Below, piece by piece: positions 24,764-31,567 of a stretch of 64,000 nt of DNA; positions within the stretch are counted from its first letter, which is position 1; each line of letters opens with the position of its first letter. The stretch spans positions 186,001-250,000 of the forward strand of contig JAJUJC010000002.1 of NCBI GenBank assembly GCA_029267335.1, written 5' to 3'. The notes below the pieces were generated by a model. That model saw only the letters and a list, made by a program, of their open reading frames with translations. It did no database searches and had not been told where the DNA came from. Position numbers and translations under genes: made by a program. The DNA comes from Intestinibacillus massiliensis (lineage in GTDB: Bacteria; Bacillota; Clostridia; Oscillospirales; Butyricicoccaceae).

Positions 24764-25626
24764 GCGCCGAGCGCGAGTGCGAGTGTGCGGTACTCCGCCG
24801 CGAAAATGCTGTCGCGCCGCCAGATAAAGTTGATTTCATGTGCGACGGGAAACCCCTCGACTGCGAGCGTGCGCAGCGTGCCCGCGCGCAGCTCGTCCTC
24901 GACCGCCGCACCAAACAGGAACGCCACGCCGCACCCTGCGCGCACCAGCGCCTTCTGCGCGCTCACGTTGTCGACCTCGACCCGCGCGGCAAAGTCCTCG
25001 ACCGTGCGGTTTTCACGCTCGAGACAGTGCGTGAGGATCTCGCGGTTGCCCGAGCCCACCTCGCGCAGCACGAGCGTGTGCCCGAGCAGCGCTTCGAGCG
25101 TGCCGCCCGCGATCGGGCTGTCCGCCGCGCACACAGGCGCGAAAAGCTGCCGTGAAAACAACAGATGCGCGTAATCCTGCTTGGGAAAGTTGCCCTCGAC
25201 GACCGCAAAGTCGATCTCGCCCGCGTCGAGCAGCGTGAGCAGGCGCGCGGTGTTGCGCACGGTCATGCGCACCTCGGTGCAGGGCTGCGCCGCCAGATAG
25301 TCCGCCAGCCGCGCGGGCAGCAGGAACTGTCCCGGTGTCGGCGTGCAGCCCAGTCGGAGCACGCGCGGCGCGTGCGTCTTGAGTGCGCGCCGCAGCCGCT
25401 CCTCGTCCGCCCGCATCGCACGCGCCGCGCGCCGCAGCCGCTCGCCCGCCGCGGTGAGCACGAGCTTTTTGCCGGCGTAGTCGAACAGCGGCACGCCGTA
25501 GTGCGTTTCGAGCGCCTTCATCTGCCGGGAGACCGCGGGCTGGGTCAGACCGAGCGCGTCGCCTGCGTGCGTAAAATTCATGCGATCACAGACCTCTAAA
25601 AAAGTTTCCATGCGAATATCCTGCAT
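24745..25626 (-). CDS. LysR-family transcription regulator
   Basis: This 293-residue LysR protein has the N-terminal winged HTH (FLEVCDRMNFTHAGDALGLTQPAVSRQMKALE) and a C-terminal two-lobe effector domain (LRLGCTPTPGQFLLP, DFAVVEGNFP). ATG at 25624-25626 was chosen because GAGGTGA precedes it; a GTG three codons upstream overlaps that site. It is divergent from the chromate-type transporter pair and probably regulates it. Its promoter is TTTACT-17-TATGAT (25647-25675). The effector is unknown. Confidence 0.92.
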   Translation of the reverse strand: MQDIRMETFLEVCDRMNFTHAGDALGLTQPAVSRQMKALETHYGVPLFDYAGKKLVLTAAGERLRRAARAMRADEERLRRALKTHAPRVLRLGCTPTPGQFLLPARLADYLAAQPCTEVRMTVRNTARLLTLLDAGEIDFAVVEGNFPKQDYAHLLFSRQLFAPVCAADSPIAGGTLEALLGHTLVLREVGSGNREILTHCLERENRTVEDFAARVEVDNVSAQKALVRAGCGVAFLFGAAVEDELRAGTLRTLAVEGFPVAHEINFIWRRDSIFAAEYRTLALALGAQASQS

Positions 25627-25646
25627 TTTTGTCACCTCATGCGCCT

Positions 25647-25714
25647 ATCATAACAAATATTTATGGCGAAGTAAATAGTTATCATTTTACATTATGAATG
25701 ATCGCTGTTATACT
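25647..25714. promoter_or_regulatory. Divergent promoters and candidate LysR operator
   Basis: Leftward promoter: TTTACT (25670-25675), 17 bp, TATGAT (25647-25652). Rightward promoter: TTTACA (25686-25691), 17 bp, TATACT (25709-25714). An imperfect inverted repeat, ATAAC-n-TATTTA / TAAATA-GTTAT (25650-25681), overlaps the leftward promoter and abuts the rightward -35, as expected for a LysR autoregulatory site. Confidence 0.6.
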
Positions 25715-25755
25715 GAGGGCAGATGAAGTAAGACAAAAAAACAGGAGGGGTTTTC

Positions 25756-26352
25756 GTGCAGCAAACGCAAAGCAAGGCGAAAATGCTGTGGCAGCTTTTT
25801 CGCGCAACCTTCACGCTCAGCGCGTTCACGTTTGGCGGCGGGTTCGTCATCGTGTCGCTGATGAAGAAAAAATTTGTCGAGGAGCTGGGGTGGCTCGAGG
25901 AAAACGAGATGCTCGACATCACGGCGATCGCGCAGTCCTCGCCCGGACCGATCCCGATCAACGCATCGGTCATTCTGGGCTACCGTATGTGTGGCGTGGT
26001 CGGCTCGCTCGTGGCGATTTTGGGCACGGCGCTGCCCCCGATGGTGATTATTTCCCTCATCGCGGTCTTTTACACGCAGTTCCGGCAGAATACGGTCATC
26101 GCGACCGCGTTGCAGGTTATGCGTGCGGGCGTTGCGGCGGTCATCTTCGACGTCGTGCTCAACCTCGCGAAGAACGTGGTCAAAACGCGGCGTGCACTCT
26201 ATCTTGGGCTGATGGTCGGCGCGTTCTTTGCGGCGGTCGTGTGCAAGGTGAGTGCGATGCTCGTCATTCTGGTGTGCCTCGCGGTCGGGCTTGCCGATGT
26301 GTTCGTGCCCATGCTGCGGGATAAGCTGGCACAGAAGGGGGAAGAAACGTGA
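25756..26352 (+). CDS. Chromate transporter family protein, N-terminal-type half
   Basis: A 198-residue membrane protein of the CHR (ChrA) family in its short, single-domain form. Motifs include FRATFTLSAFTFGGGFVIV, the conserved AIAQSSPGPIPIN, and GTALPPMVII. Short CHR proteins occur as adjacent pairs that together form the transporter. The family moves chromate or sulfate-like oxyanions, but many clostridial members have untested substrates. The start is GTG at 25756 with GGAGGGG upstream. The next gene overlaps its stop by 4 bp. Confidence 0.9.
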   Translation: MQQTQSKAKMLWQLFRATFTLSAFTFGGGFVIVSLMKKKFVEELGWLEENEMLDITAIAQSSPGPIPINASVILGYRMCGVVGSLVAILGTALPPMVIISLIAVFYTQFRQNTVIATALQVMRAGVAAVIFDVVLNLAKNVVKTRRALYLGLMVGAFFAAVVCKVSAMLVILVCLAVGLADVFVPMLRDKLAQKGEET

Positions 26353-26903
26353 TTTTCAAGCTGTTTTTGAGTTTTATACAGGTCGGTCTGTTCAGCGTGG
26401 GCGGCGGCTATGCCGCGATCCCGCTCATTCAAAACCAGATCGTGAGCATCCATCACCTGATGACGCTCGAGGAGTTCACCGATCTCATCACAATCGCGGA
26501 AATGACGCCGGGACCGATCTCTATCAACTCCGCGACCTTCGTCGGCACGCGGCTCGCAGGCGTGCCCGGCGCGATCATCTGCACACTGGGCTGCGTGCTG
26601 CCCGCATTTTGCATCTGCCTTGCGCTCGCGTACTTCTATTATAAGTACCGTCAGCTCGGCGGCGTGCAAAAGGTGCTCGCCGCGCTGCGTCCTGCGGTGG
26701 TCGCGCTCATCGCATCGGCAGGACTGTCTATTCTGCTGCTCGGTCTGTTCGGCGGCGGCGCGCCCGCACTCGCAAATCTGCATGTCATCGAGCTGGGGCT
26801 GTTTGCGGTCGCGCTGTTCGCGCTGCGGCGCTGGCACTTAAGCGCCATCCAGATCATTTTCGGCACGGGCGTGGTCGGCACGCTGCTGTACGCTTTCATT
26901 TGA
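26349..26903 (+). CDS. Chromate transporter family protein, second half
   Basis: A 184-residue partner of the preceding CHR protein, with SFIQVGLFSVGGGYAAIPLIQ, IAEMTPGPISINSATFVG and LGCVLPAF. It starts at GTG 26349 within GTGA, overlapping the upstream stop, so the two are translationally coupled and probably made in equal amounts. The paired anti-oriented halves are typical of split CHR transporters. A bidirectional terminator follows. Confidence 0.9.
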   Translation: MIFKLFLSFIQVGLFSVGGGYAAIPLIQNQIVSIHHLMTLEEFTDLITIAEMTPGPISINSATFVGTRLAGVPGAIICTLGCVLPAFCICLALAYFYYKYRQLGGVQKVLAALRPAVVALIASAGLSILLLGLFGGGAPALANLHVIELGLFAVALFALRRWHLSAIQIIFGTGVVGTLLYAFI

Positions 26904-26906
26904 CGC

Positions 26907-26945
26907 AAAAAAAGACCACCCACAATTTGTGGGTGGTCTTTTTAT
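26907..26945. terminator. Bidirectional terminator between chromate transporter and bioD
   Basis: AAAAAGACCACCCACAA pairs with TTGTGGGTGGTCTTTTT with a minimal loop. It closes both convergent operons. Confidence 0.92.
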
Positions 26946-26946
26946 A

Positions 26947-27606
26947 TCACAACAAGGGGGAAAAGTCGATTGTTTGCGCGTTTGCCGCGACCGGAATGAC
27001 AGGCAGACCGGTCATGCGCGCAAGCTGCACGCGGTTGTCCTCGTGCACGGGGTCACCCGCGACAAAGCGGTTCATGTAGAGCACACGCGTGCGCAGGCCG
27101 TGCTGTTTGGCATAAGCGAGCGTCGTCATTGCGGCGTGCAACGCGCCCAGTCCGCTCGGGGTGACAAGCGCAAGCGGATAGCCGGTCGCGGCGATGACGT
27201 CGGTCAGGAAGAGCGGGGGCTCGCCCTCGTGCAGCGGGCAGAACAGCCCGCCGCAGCCCTCCGCCACGACATACGCGAAGCGGGCGCGCAGTACGTCAAG
27301 CCGCGCGAGCATATGCGGCAGTTCGGGCGGCTTGCCCGCCATGCGCGCCGCGAGATGGGGCGACACCGCAGGCTCGTACACATACGCGACATAGGTCTCG
27401 GGCGCGTCGGGCAGCGCGGCGGTGCGGCACACCGCGTCCGCGTCGCCCGGGATCAGCCGGTCGCCCTGCCGCACCGCGCCGGACAGCACCGGCTTCAAAT
27501 AGCCTGCATTGACATGATTCTGCCGCAGCGCGCGCACGAGCAGCGCGGAAACATAGGTTTTCCCCACATCGGTTCCCGTGCCTGTGACGAAAATGCCGCC
27601 CGTCAT
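26947..27606 (-). CDS. bioD: ATP-dependent dethiobiotin synthetase
   Basis: BioD forms the ureido ring of dethiobiotin from 7,8-diaminopelargonate, CO2 and ATP. The 219-residue protein has the P-loop GTGTDVGKT (residues 9-17), YLKPVLSG, VAEGCGGLFCP and LVTPSGLGALHA. Its start codon overlaps the bioB stop by 4 bp. It is the last gene of bioY-bioB-bioD. No bioA or bioF is present here, so the cell must obtain the diamine precursor elsewhere or encode those genes at another locus. Confidence 0.95.
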   Translation of the reverse strand: MTGGIFVTGTGTDVGKTYVSALLVRALRQNHVNAGYLKPVLSGAVRQGDRLIPGDADAVCRTAALPDAPETYVAYVYEPAVSPHLAARMAGKPPELPHMLARLDVLRARFAYVVAEGCGGLFCPLHEGEPPLFLTDVIAATGYPLALVTPSGLGALHAAMTTLAYAKQHGLRTRVLYMNRFVAGDPVHEDNRVQLARMTGLPVIPVAANAQTIDFSPLL

Positions 27607-28568
27607 AGCAATCCCTCCCGATAGCCGAGGTCGCGCACGAGGGCGCGGTCGGTCTCGATGGTCACGCCTGCGGTCGTCAGCATGTCGCCCGTGATTGCGG
27701 CATTTGCCCCACCCGAGAACACTGCGCGTCCGCGGTCGGGCAGCAGCCCGCGTCCCCCCGCCATGCGCAGCACGGTGCCCGGCAGAATGAAGCGATAAAT
27801 GGCGATCGCGCGGCGCGTTTCATCCGGGGAGAGCGGCGGCTGTGCGCCGAGCGGCGTGCCCGCGATGGGGCTCAGCACATTGAGCGGCACGGAGTTTACA
27901 CCCAGATCACGCAATGCAAGCGCCATGTCGATGCGGTCGACCGCGGTCTCGCCCAGACCGAAGATGCCGCCGCTGCACAGCGTCAGCCCCGCGCGGCGCG
28001 CATCGTGCAGCGTGCGCAGCTTGTCGTCATAGGTGTGCGTGGTGCAGATGGAGGGGAAAAACCGGCGTGAGGTCTCCAGGTTGCAGTGGTAGCGCGTCAC
28101 GCCCGCGTCCCGCAGCCGCACAAGCTGCTCATAGGACAGCAGCCCGTGCGACGCGCACATCGAAACGCCGCAGCGCGCGCGAATTGCCTGGAACGCACGG
28201 CAAACGTGCGCGGTCTCGCCCTCGGTCAGCGCGCGCCCCGCCGTGACGATGGAAAAACGCCGCACGCCGCGCGCGTGGTGGGCTGCCGCCTGCTGTGCGA
28301 TGCCGTCCTCCGGCAGCAGAGCATAGACCTCCGCACCCGTTGCGTGGTGCGCGGATTGTGCGCAAAAGGCGCAGTTTTCCGGACAGTGTCCGCTTTTGCC
28401 GTTGATGATCGCGCACAGCTCGAAGCGGTCGCCGCACCGCGCGCGCCGGATGTCGTTCGCCGCGTCGCATAGCGCGTCAAGCGGCGCATCGAGCAGGGAG
28501 AGCGCCTCGTCGCGGTCGGCCGCGCCGCCCTCGAGTACGCGCGCGGTCAGTGTTTCCAGTAAATTCAC
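27603..28568 (-). CDS. bioB: Biotin synthase (radical SAM)
   Basis: BioB inserts sulfur into dethiobiotin. The 321-residue protein has the radical-SAM cluster Cys62, Cys66 and Cys69 in GHCPENCAFCAQS, with YHCNLETS and the NVLSPIAGTPLG region of the TIM barrel. The start is GTG (28566-28568), supported by GGAGGG 6 nt upstream. A much longer open frame on this strand reaches 29441, but it runs through bioY in the wrong frame. It overlaps bioY and bioD by 4 bp at each end. Confidence 0.96.
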   Translation of the reverse strand: MNLLETLTARVLEGGAADRDEALSLLDAPLDALCDAANDIRRARCGDRFELCAIINGKSGHCPENCAFCAQSAHHATGAEVYALLPEDGIAQQAAAHHARGVRRFSIVTAGRALTEGETAHVCRAFQAIRARCGVSMCASHGLLSYEQLVRLRDAGVTRYHCNLETSRRFFPSICTTHTYDDKLRTLHDARRAGLTLCSGGIFGLGETAVDRIDMALALRDLGVNSVPLNVLSPIAGTPLGAQPPLSPDETRRAIAIYRFILPGTVLRMAGGRGLLPDRGRAVFSGGANAAITGDMLTTAGVTIETDRALVRDLGYREGLL

Positions 28569-29128
28569 AGTAATCCCTCCCTGTGGAGCGCCGCGCGCAG
28601 CCGCACGGCAAGCCCGGAAGCGAGGATGCACAGCACCGTGTCGCCGGGCAGATCGAGCGGAAACGCGGACAGCAGCACGACGCCAAGCGGCGTGGGCTGG
28701 CCAAGATAGGCGTTTAAAATGACATATTTGTACGCAAAGCCGATAATATAGGTCACCACCATGCCTGCGAGCGCGATGGGCAGCAGCTGCGCAAAGCGCG
28801 TCGCGCCCGTGCGCGCACACAGCAGCCCGACGAGCCACGCGGTCACGAGGAAGCCGAGCAGATAGCCGAAGCTCGGGCGCAGCACATATTGCAGCCCGCC
28901 GCCTGCCGCGAAGATGGGCAGACCCGCAAGCCCGAGCACGAGGTATGCGCTGACCGCCGCCGCGCCGCGCCGCGCGCCGAGCAGCATGCCCGCGAGCACG
29001 ACGAACAGGAATTGCAGCGTGAAATAGTCGAGGTAGGGCACGGGGATCTGGAGGAATGCGCCGATGGCGATGAGTGCGGTGAACAGGCCGCATAGCACGA
29101 TGCGGTGTGTGCGTGACGATGTGGTCAT
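28565..29128 (-). CDS. bioY: Biotin transporter BioY (ECF S component)
   Basis: BioY binds and imports biotin, alone or with an EcfAAT module. The 187-residue protein has six hydrophobic stretches and family motifs FLQIPVPYLDYFTLQFLFVVLAG, LGARRGAAAVSAYLVLGLAGLPIFA and RPSFGYLLGF. GGAGGAT precedes ATG 29126-29128. It heads the bio operon, behind a promoter covered by a BirA box. Combining uptake and late synthesis genes in one operon is common in Clostridia. Confidence 0.95.
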   Translation of the reverse strand: MTTSSRTHRIVLCGLFTALIAIGAFLQIPVPYLDYFTLQFLFVVLAGMLLGARRGAAAVSAYLVLGLAGLPIFAAGGGLQYVLRPSFGYLLGFLVTAWLVGLLCARTGATRFAQLLPIALAGMVVTYIIGFAYKYVILNAYLGQPTPLGVVLLSAFPLDLPGDTVLCILASGLAVRLRAALHREGLL

Positions 29129-29164
29129 GAAAAAAATCCTCCCAAGATGGTTTGTATGACCACC

Positions 29165-29217
29165 AGTATAGCACGCGCGGGACGGTCTGTAAACCTAGAA
29201 AGACAAAATGGTTTACG
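29165..29217 (-). promoter_or_regulatory. bioY promoter with BirA operator
   Basis: TGTAAACC (29188-29195), 14-nt spacer, GGTTTACG (29210-29217) matches the Firmicute BirA box. On the minus strand the -35 TTTACA (29188-29193) lies inside the box, followed by a 17-bp spacer and -10 TATACT (29165-29170). BirA with biotinyl-AMP should therefore block RNA polymerase directly. The right half-site overlaps the stop codon of the upstream phosphodiesterase gene. Confidence 0.88.
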
Positions 29218-29863
29218 GGCGCAGCGCGGGCAGCAGCACACCCGGCGCGCGCGTCGTCAGGTTGAACGCACCCGCCGCCTGAAAGCGCAGCGCGTCCGCA
29301 GGCGCGTCGACCGTCCACACGGAAACGCCGATGCCATGCGCCGCGAGTGTTTCGCGGAAGCGGTCGGTACACGCGCGATAGTACACGTTCGCGACCGTGA
29401 CGCCGTCTGCGAGGCAGCGCGCCGCGATATCTTGCGCACACGCGACCTCCTCGCCCGCGCGCATGCGGTCATAGAAGCCGCCCACAAGTTCCTCCGCGTT
29501 GCGCAGCACGGTCACGCCGCGCGGCGTTTGTGCGGGCGCGACCGTGCCCGAAAAGAACAGCGGATTTGCGCCGCCGCAGTCTGCAAACAGCGCGCCGACC
29601 GCACGCTCCAGTCCTGCGTCCTTGAGGTCGCAGTTGATGGCGAGCGCGGGACGCTGCGCCGCAAGCGTGAACACCTCGCGCAGGGTGGGACAGCCGTCGT
29701 AGCGCCCCGTGGGGTCGCTGTCGTGGGCGATGACGAGCACGCCGTCCGCGCGGCGGTGCGCGTCGATCTCAAACGCATCGACGGGCAGCGTGAGCGCGTG
29801 GCGCACGAACGCCAGAGAATTGTCCGGCGTGCCGTCTGCACCGGAATGTGCTGTAATGAACAT
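29213..29863 (-). CDS. Glycerophosphodiester phosphodiesterase, short form
   Basis: A 216-residue GDPD-family TIM barrel that hydrolyses glycerophosphodiesters to glycerol 3-phosphate and an alcohol. Conserved elements include ITAHSGADGTPDNSLAF (an HRG-like motif with HSG in place of HRG), DAFEIDAHRRADGVLVIAHDSD (metal-binding Glu and Asp, catalytic His) and a C-terminal VSVWTVDAPADA. ATG 29861-29863 follows AAGGAGAG. It is divergent from a second GDPD gene. The HSG change and short length suggest a specialised substrate. Confidence 0.85.
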   Translation of the reverse strand: MFITAHSGADGTPDNSLAFVRHALTLPVDAFEIDAHRRADGVLVIAHDSDPTGRYDGCPTLREVFTLAAQRPALAINCDLKDAGLERAVGALFADCGGANPLFFSGTVAPAQTPRGVTVLRNAEELVGGFYDRMRAGEEVACAQDIAARCLADGVTVANVYYRACTDRFRETLAAHGIGVSVWTVDAPADALRFQAAGAFNLTTRAPGVLLPALRP

Positions 29864-29883
29864 GTTTTTTTCTCTCCTTTTAC

Positions 29884-29912
29884 TTGAAACCCGGGCGGTA
29901 ATCCAGTATAAT
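29884..29912 (+). promoter_or_regulatory. Promoter for the second glycerophosphodiesterase leader
   Basis: TTGAAA (29884-29889), 17 bp spacer, TATAAT (29907-29912). Transcription should begin near 29919, giving a leader of about 148 nt. Confidence 0.8.
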
Positions 29913-29991
29913 AAAACATATGAATAGAATACTCCAAACGCAGCCCCACGGCAAGTGCGCGCGCTGCGGTGCACGGTGATTTTGAGACAGT

Positions 29992-30043
29992 CGCACAGAG
30001 AAACACGCCCCAAACAGGCGTAGGTTTCTCTGTGCGCTTTTTT
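29992..30043 (+). terminator. Leader terminator (possible attenuator) just before glycerophosphodiesterase gene
   Basis: CGCACAGAGAAAC (29992-30004) pairs with GTTTCTCTGTGCG (30024-30036), extended by ACGCC/GGCGT, and is followed by TTTTTT (30038-30043). It ends 8 nt before the Shine-Dalgarno site of the gene it precedes. Upstream leader bases GTGC could compete for the 5' arm. This geometry suggests regulated read-through. Confidence 0.75.
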
Positions 30044-30066
30044 ATGAAGAAAGAGGGATGCTTTTT

Positions 30067-30813
30067 ATGAAAAAACCCATGCTGCTTGCCCATCGTGGCT
30101 TTTCCGGCGACTATCCGGAGAACAGCCCGCTCGCGTTCCGCAAGGCGGTCGAGCTGACGCACGCGGACGGCTTTGAATCCGACGTGCACATCACAAAGGA
30201 CGGCAAGCTGGTCATTTTCCATGACGCGACGCTCGAGCGCACCTCGAACGGCACGGGCTACATTAAAGACTACACCTACGACGAGCTGCTCGCGCTCGAC
30301 ATCGGCGCATGGAAGTCCCCCGACTATGCCGGAGAGCACATCTGGACCTTCGACGAATTGCTCGACTTCTGCGACGAGACCCATATGCTGCTCAACATGG
30401 AGCTGAAAAATTACGAGGTGTTCTACGACGGTCTGGAGCAGCGCGTGATCGACGCGATCCGCGCGCACAAAATGCAGGATCGCGTATTTGTGTCGTCCTT
30501 CAACCACATTTCCATGCAGCTTTTCAAGCAGCTTGACGGCGATATCGAGACCGGTCTGCTCTACGACAAGCCGCTGCTTGACATCGGTGCGTATATCGCG
30601 CGCTCGAGCGCGGACAACATGCACCCGCGCTACATGCTGCTGCAATATCAGCCCGAGCTGGTCGGGCTGTACCACGAGCGCGGCATGAAGGTCAACACAT
30701 GGACGGTCAACGACGAGGAAAACATGCGCGACATGATCGCGCGCGGCGTCGACTGCATCATCTCCAATCACCCTGATGTGCTGTGCCGCGTCGCGGATGC
30801 GCTGTGCAAATAA
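30067..30813 (+). CDS. Glycerophosphodiester phosphodiesterase
   Basis: A 248-residue cytoplasmic GDPD with the full set of motifs: LLAHRGFSGDYPENS, GFESDVHITKDGKLVIFHD (metal-binding Glu, Asp and catalytic His), MELKN, and NTWTVNDEENMRDMIARGVDCIISNHPD. It should yield glycerol 3-phosphate from glycerophosphodiesters. ATG at 30067 was chosen because GAGGG (30052-30056) is 10 nt upstream; the ATG at 30058 is too close to it. It lies behind a leader with an intrinsic terminator, and near the glycerol-3-phosphate dehydrogenase operon. Confidence 0.95.
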   Translation: MKKPMLLAHRGFSGDYPENSPLAFRKAVELTHADGFESDVHITKDGKLVIFHDATLERTSNGTGYIKDYTYDELLALDIGAWKSPDYAGEHIWTFDELLDFCDETHMLLNMELKNYEVFYDGLEQRVIDAIRAHKMQDRVFVSSFNHISMQLFKQLDGDIETGLLYDKPLLDIGAYIARSSADNMHPRYMLLQYQPELVGLYHERGMKVNTWTVNDEENMRDMIARGVDCIISNHPDVLCRVADALCK

Positions 30814-30825
30814 GCAGCAGACAGG

Positions 30826-30853
30826 AAAAGACGACTTTGGGTCGTCTTTTTTT
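30826..30853 (+). terminator. Terminator of the glycerophosphodiesterase gene
   Basis: AAAAGACGAC (30826-30835) pairs with GTCGTCTTTT (30841-30850), followed by TTT. Confidence 0.88.
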
Positions 30854-30896
30854 GCGCGCTGCGGGTTTGCGCGCTTTGACTGCACGGCATAACGCC

Positions 30897-30938
30897 AAAA
30901 AAAACGGAAGCGCCCGTGCGGCCGCTTCCGTTTTTTTT
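30897..30938 (-). terminator. Terminator of the 37-codon gene
   Basis: AAAAAAAACGGAAGCG (30897-30912) pairs with CGCTTCCGTTTTTTTT. It lies about 20 bp past the stop codon of the small leftward gene at 30957. Confidence 0.85.
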
Positions 30939-30956
30939 GTGTCTGTATTGTGAGAG

Positions 30957-31070
30957 TTACTGGTTGACGCGGAAGATCGTCGCCGGGACGCTCAGGGAAT
31001 TCCAACGGGCTTCGAGCTCGGCTGCACGCGCTGCCTTGGCTGCACGCTTCTTTTCAATAAAACGGAACAT
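30957..31070 (-). CDS. Small basic protein of 37 residues
   Basis: The product reads MFRFIEKKRAAKAARAAELE, then ARWNSLSVPATIFRVNQ. The N-terminal half is an amphipathic, strongly basic helix rich in Ala, Lys and Arg; the C-terminal half is neutral and ends in Gln. I do not recognise it. The gene is supported by a complete transcription unit: promoter TTGTTT-17-TACAAT, AAGGAGAA ribosome site 9 nt before ATG, and a strong terminator. It lies downstream of the glycerol-3-phosphate dehydrogenase operon, which has no clear terminator of its own. Nucleic-acid or membrane binding would fit the composition, as a guess. Confidence 0.7.
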   Translation of the reverse strand: MFRFIEKKRAAKAARAAELEARWNSLSVPATIFRVNQ

Positions 31071-31114
31071 ATTGTTGTTCTCCTTCCATAAAAACGGTAT
31101 TTTTTATCGTCTTT

Positions 31115-31143
31115 ATTGTACTAGTTTTGCAAGGAGAAAACAA
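31115..31143 (-). promoter_or_regulatory. Promoter for the 37-codon gene
   Basis: Minus-strand TTGTTT (31138-31143), 17 bp spacer, TACAAT (31115-31120), about 45 bp before the start codon. Confidence 0.6.
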
Positions 31144-31213
31144 GACATACACTTGACAAATTACATAAAACAGCGATTGTATTTATGTGCAGTTTGTTCA
31201 AATCAAAGAGAAA

Positions 31214-31567
31214 TCATACCGCATTGACGCTCTTGGTCGCGACGATGTTGACTTCGGTACCGCATACGTTCGGCACGAGCACCTGTCCGACCGTGACGGG
31301 TGCGGTCGCGGTGACGCGGGTGAGCGCGTCCATGCAGTCGAACATGTTTTCCTTGGGCAGCGGCTTGTCGGTCTTGACGGGCAGCCGCGCGAGCGCCGCG
31401 CCGGTCAGCCGCACGGTCGAGGTCACGACGCGCACGGGATGCTGCAATTCGTTTTTGCCGTAAATTTCGCCGCGCGGGCACGCATTGCCCGTGACCGCGT
31501 AGCCGTGTTCTTCGTCCACGGTCAGATGACAGCCCTTGGGGCAGGTGATACAGATGAGTTCGGTCAT
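31214..31567 (-). CDS. DUF1667 Fe-S-type protein of the glycerol-3-phosphate dehydrogenase operon
   Basis: A 117-residue protein with cysteines at Cys6, Cys9 and Cys13 (CITCPKGCHL) and Cys30 (NACPRG), the pattern of the DUF1667 family. These proteins are encoded next to FAD-dependent glycerol-3-phosphate dehydrogenase subunits in Clostridia and probably carry an Fe-S cluster, acting like GlpC as an electron-transfer partner. Its ATG overlaps the stop of the upstream oxidoreductase gene by 4 bp. It is the last gene of the operon. Confidence 0.88.
   Translation of the reverse strand: MTELICITCPKGCHLTVDEEHGYAVTGNACPRGEIYGKNELQHPVRVVTSTVRLTGAALARLPVKTDKPLPKENMFDCMDALTRVTATAPVTVGQVLVPNVCGTEVNIVATKSVNAV

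Noticed and set aside
27603-29441. A 612-codon minus-strand frame reading through bioB, bioY and part of the phosphodiesterase
   Set aside because: Only the last 321 codons are bioB. The earlier part is out of frame with bioY, and a GTG with a good ribosome site marks the true start.
29919-30040. Guanidine-II (mini-ykkC) or c-di-GMP riboswitch in the leader before the glycerophosphodiesterase
   Set aside because: Two ACGG loops are present but their flanking bases do not form the required stems, and no GEMM core is seen.
30058-30066. ATG at 30058 as start of the glycerophosphodiesterase
   Set aside because: It lies one base after the GAGGG ribosome site; ATG 30067 has normal spacing.
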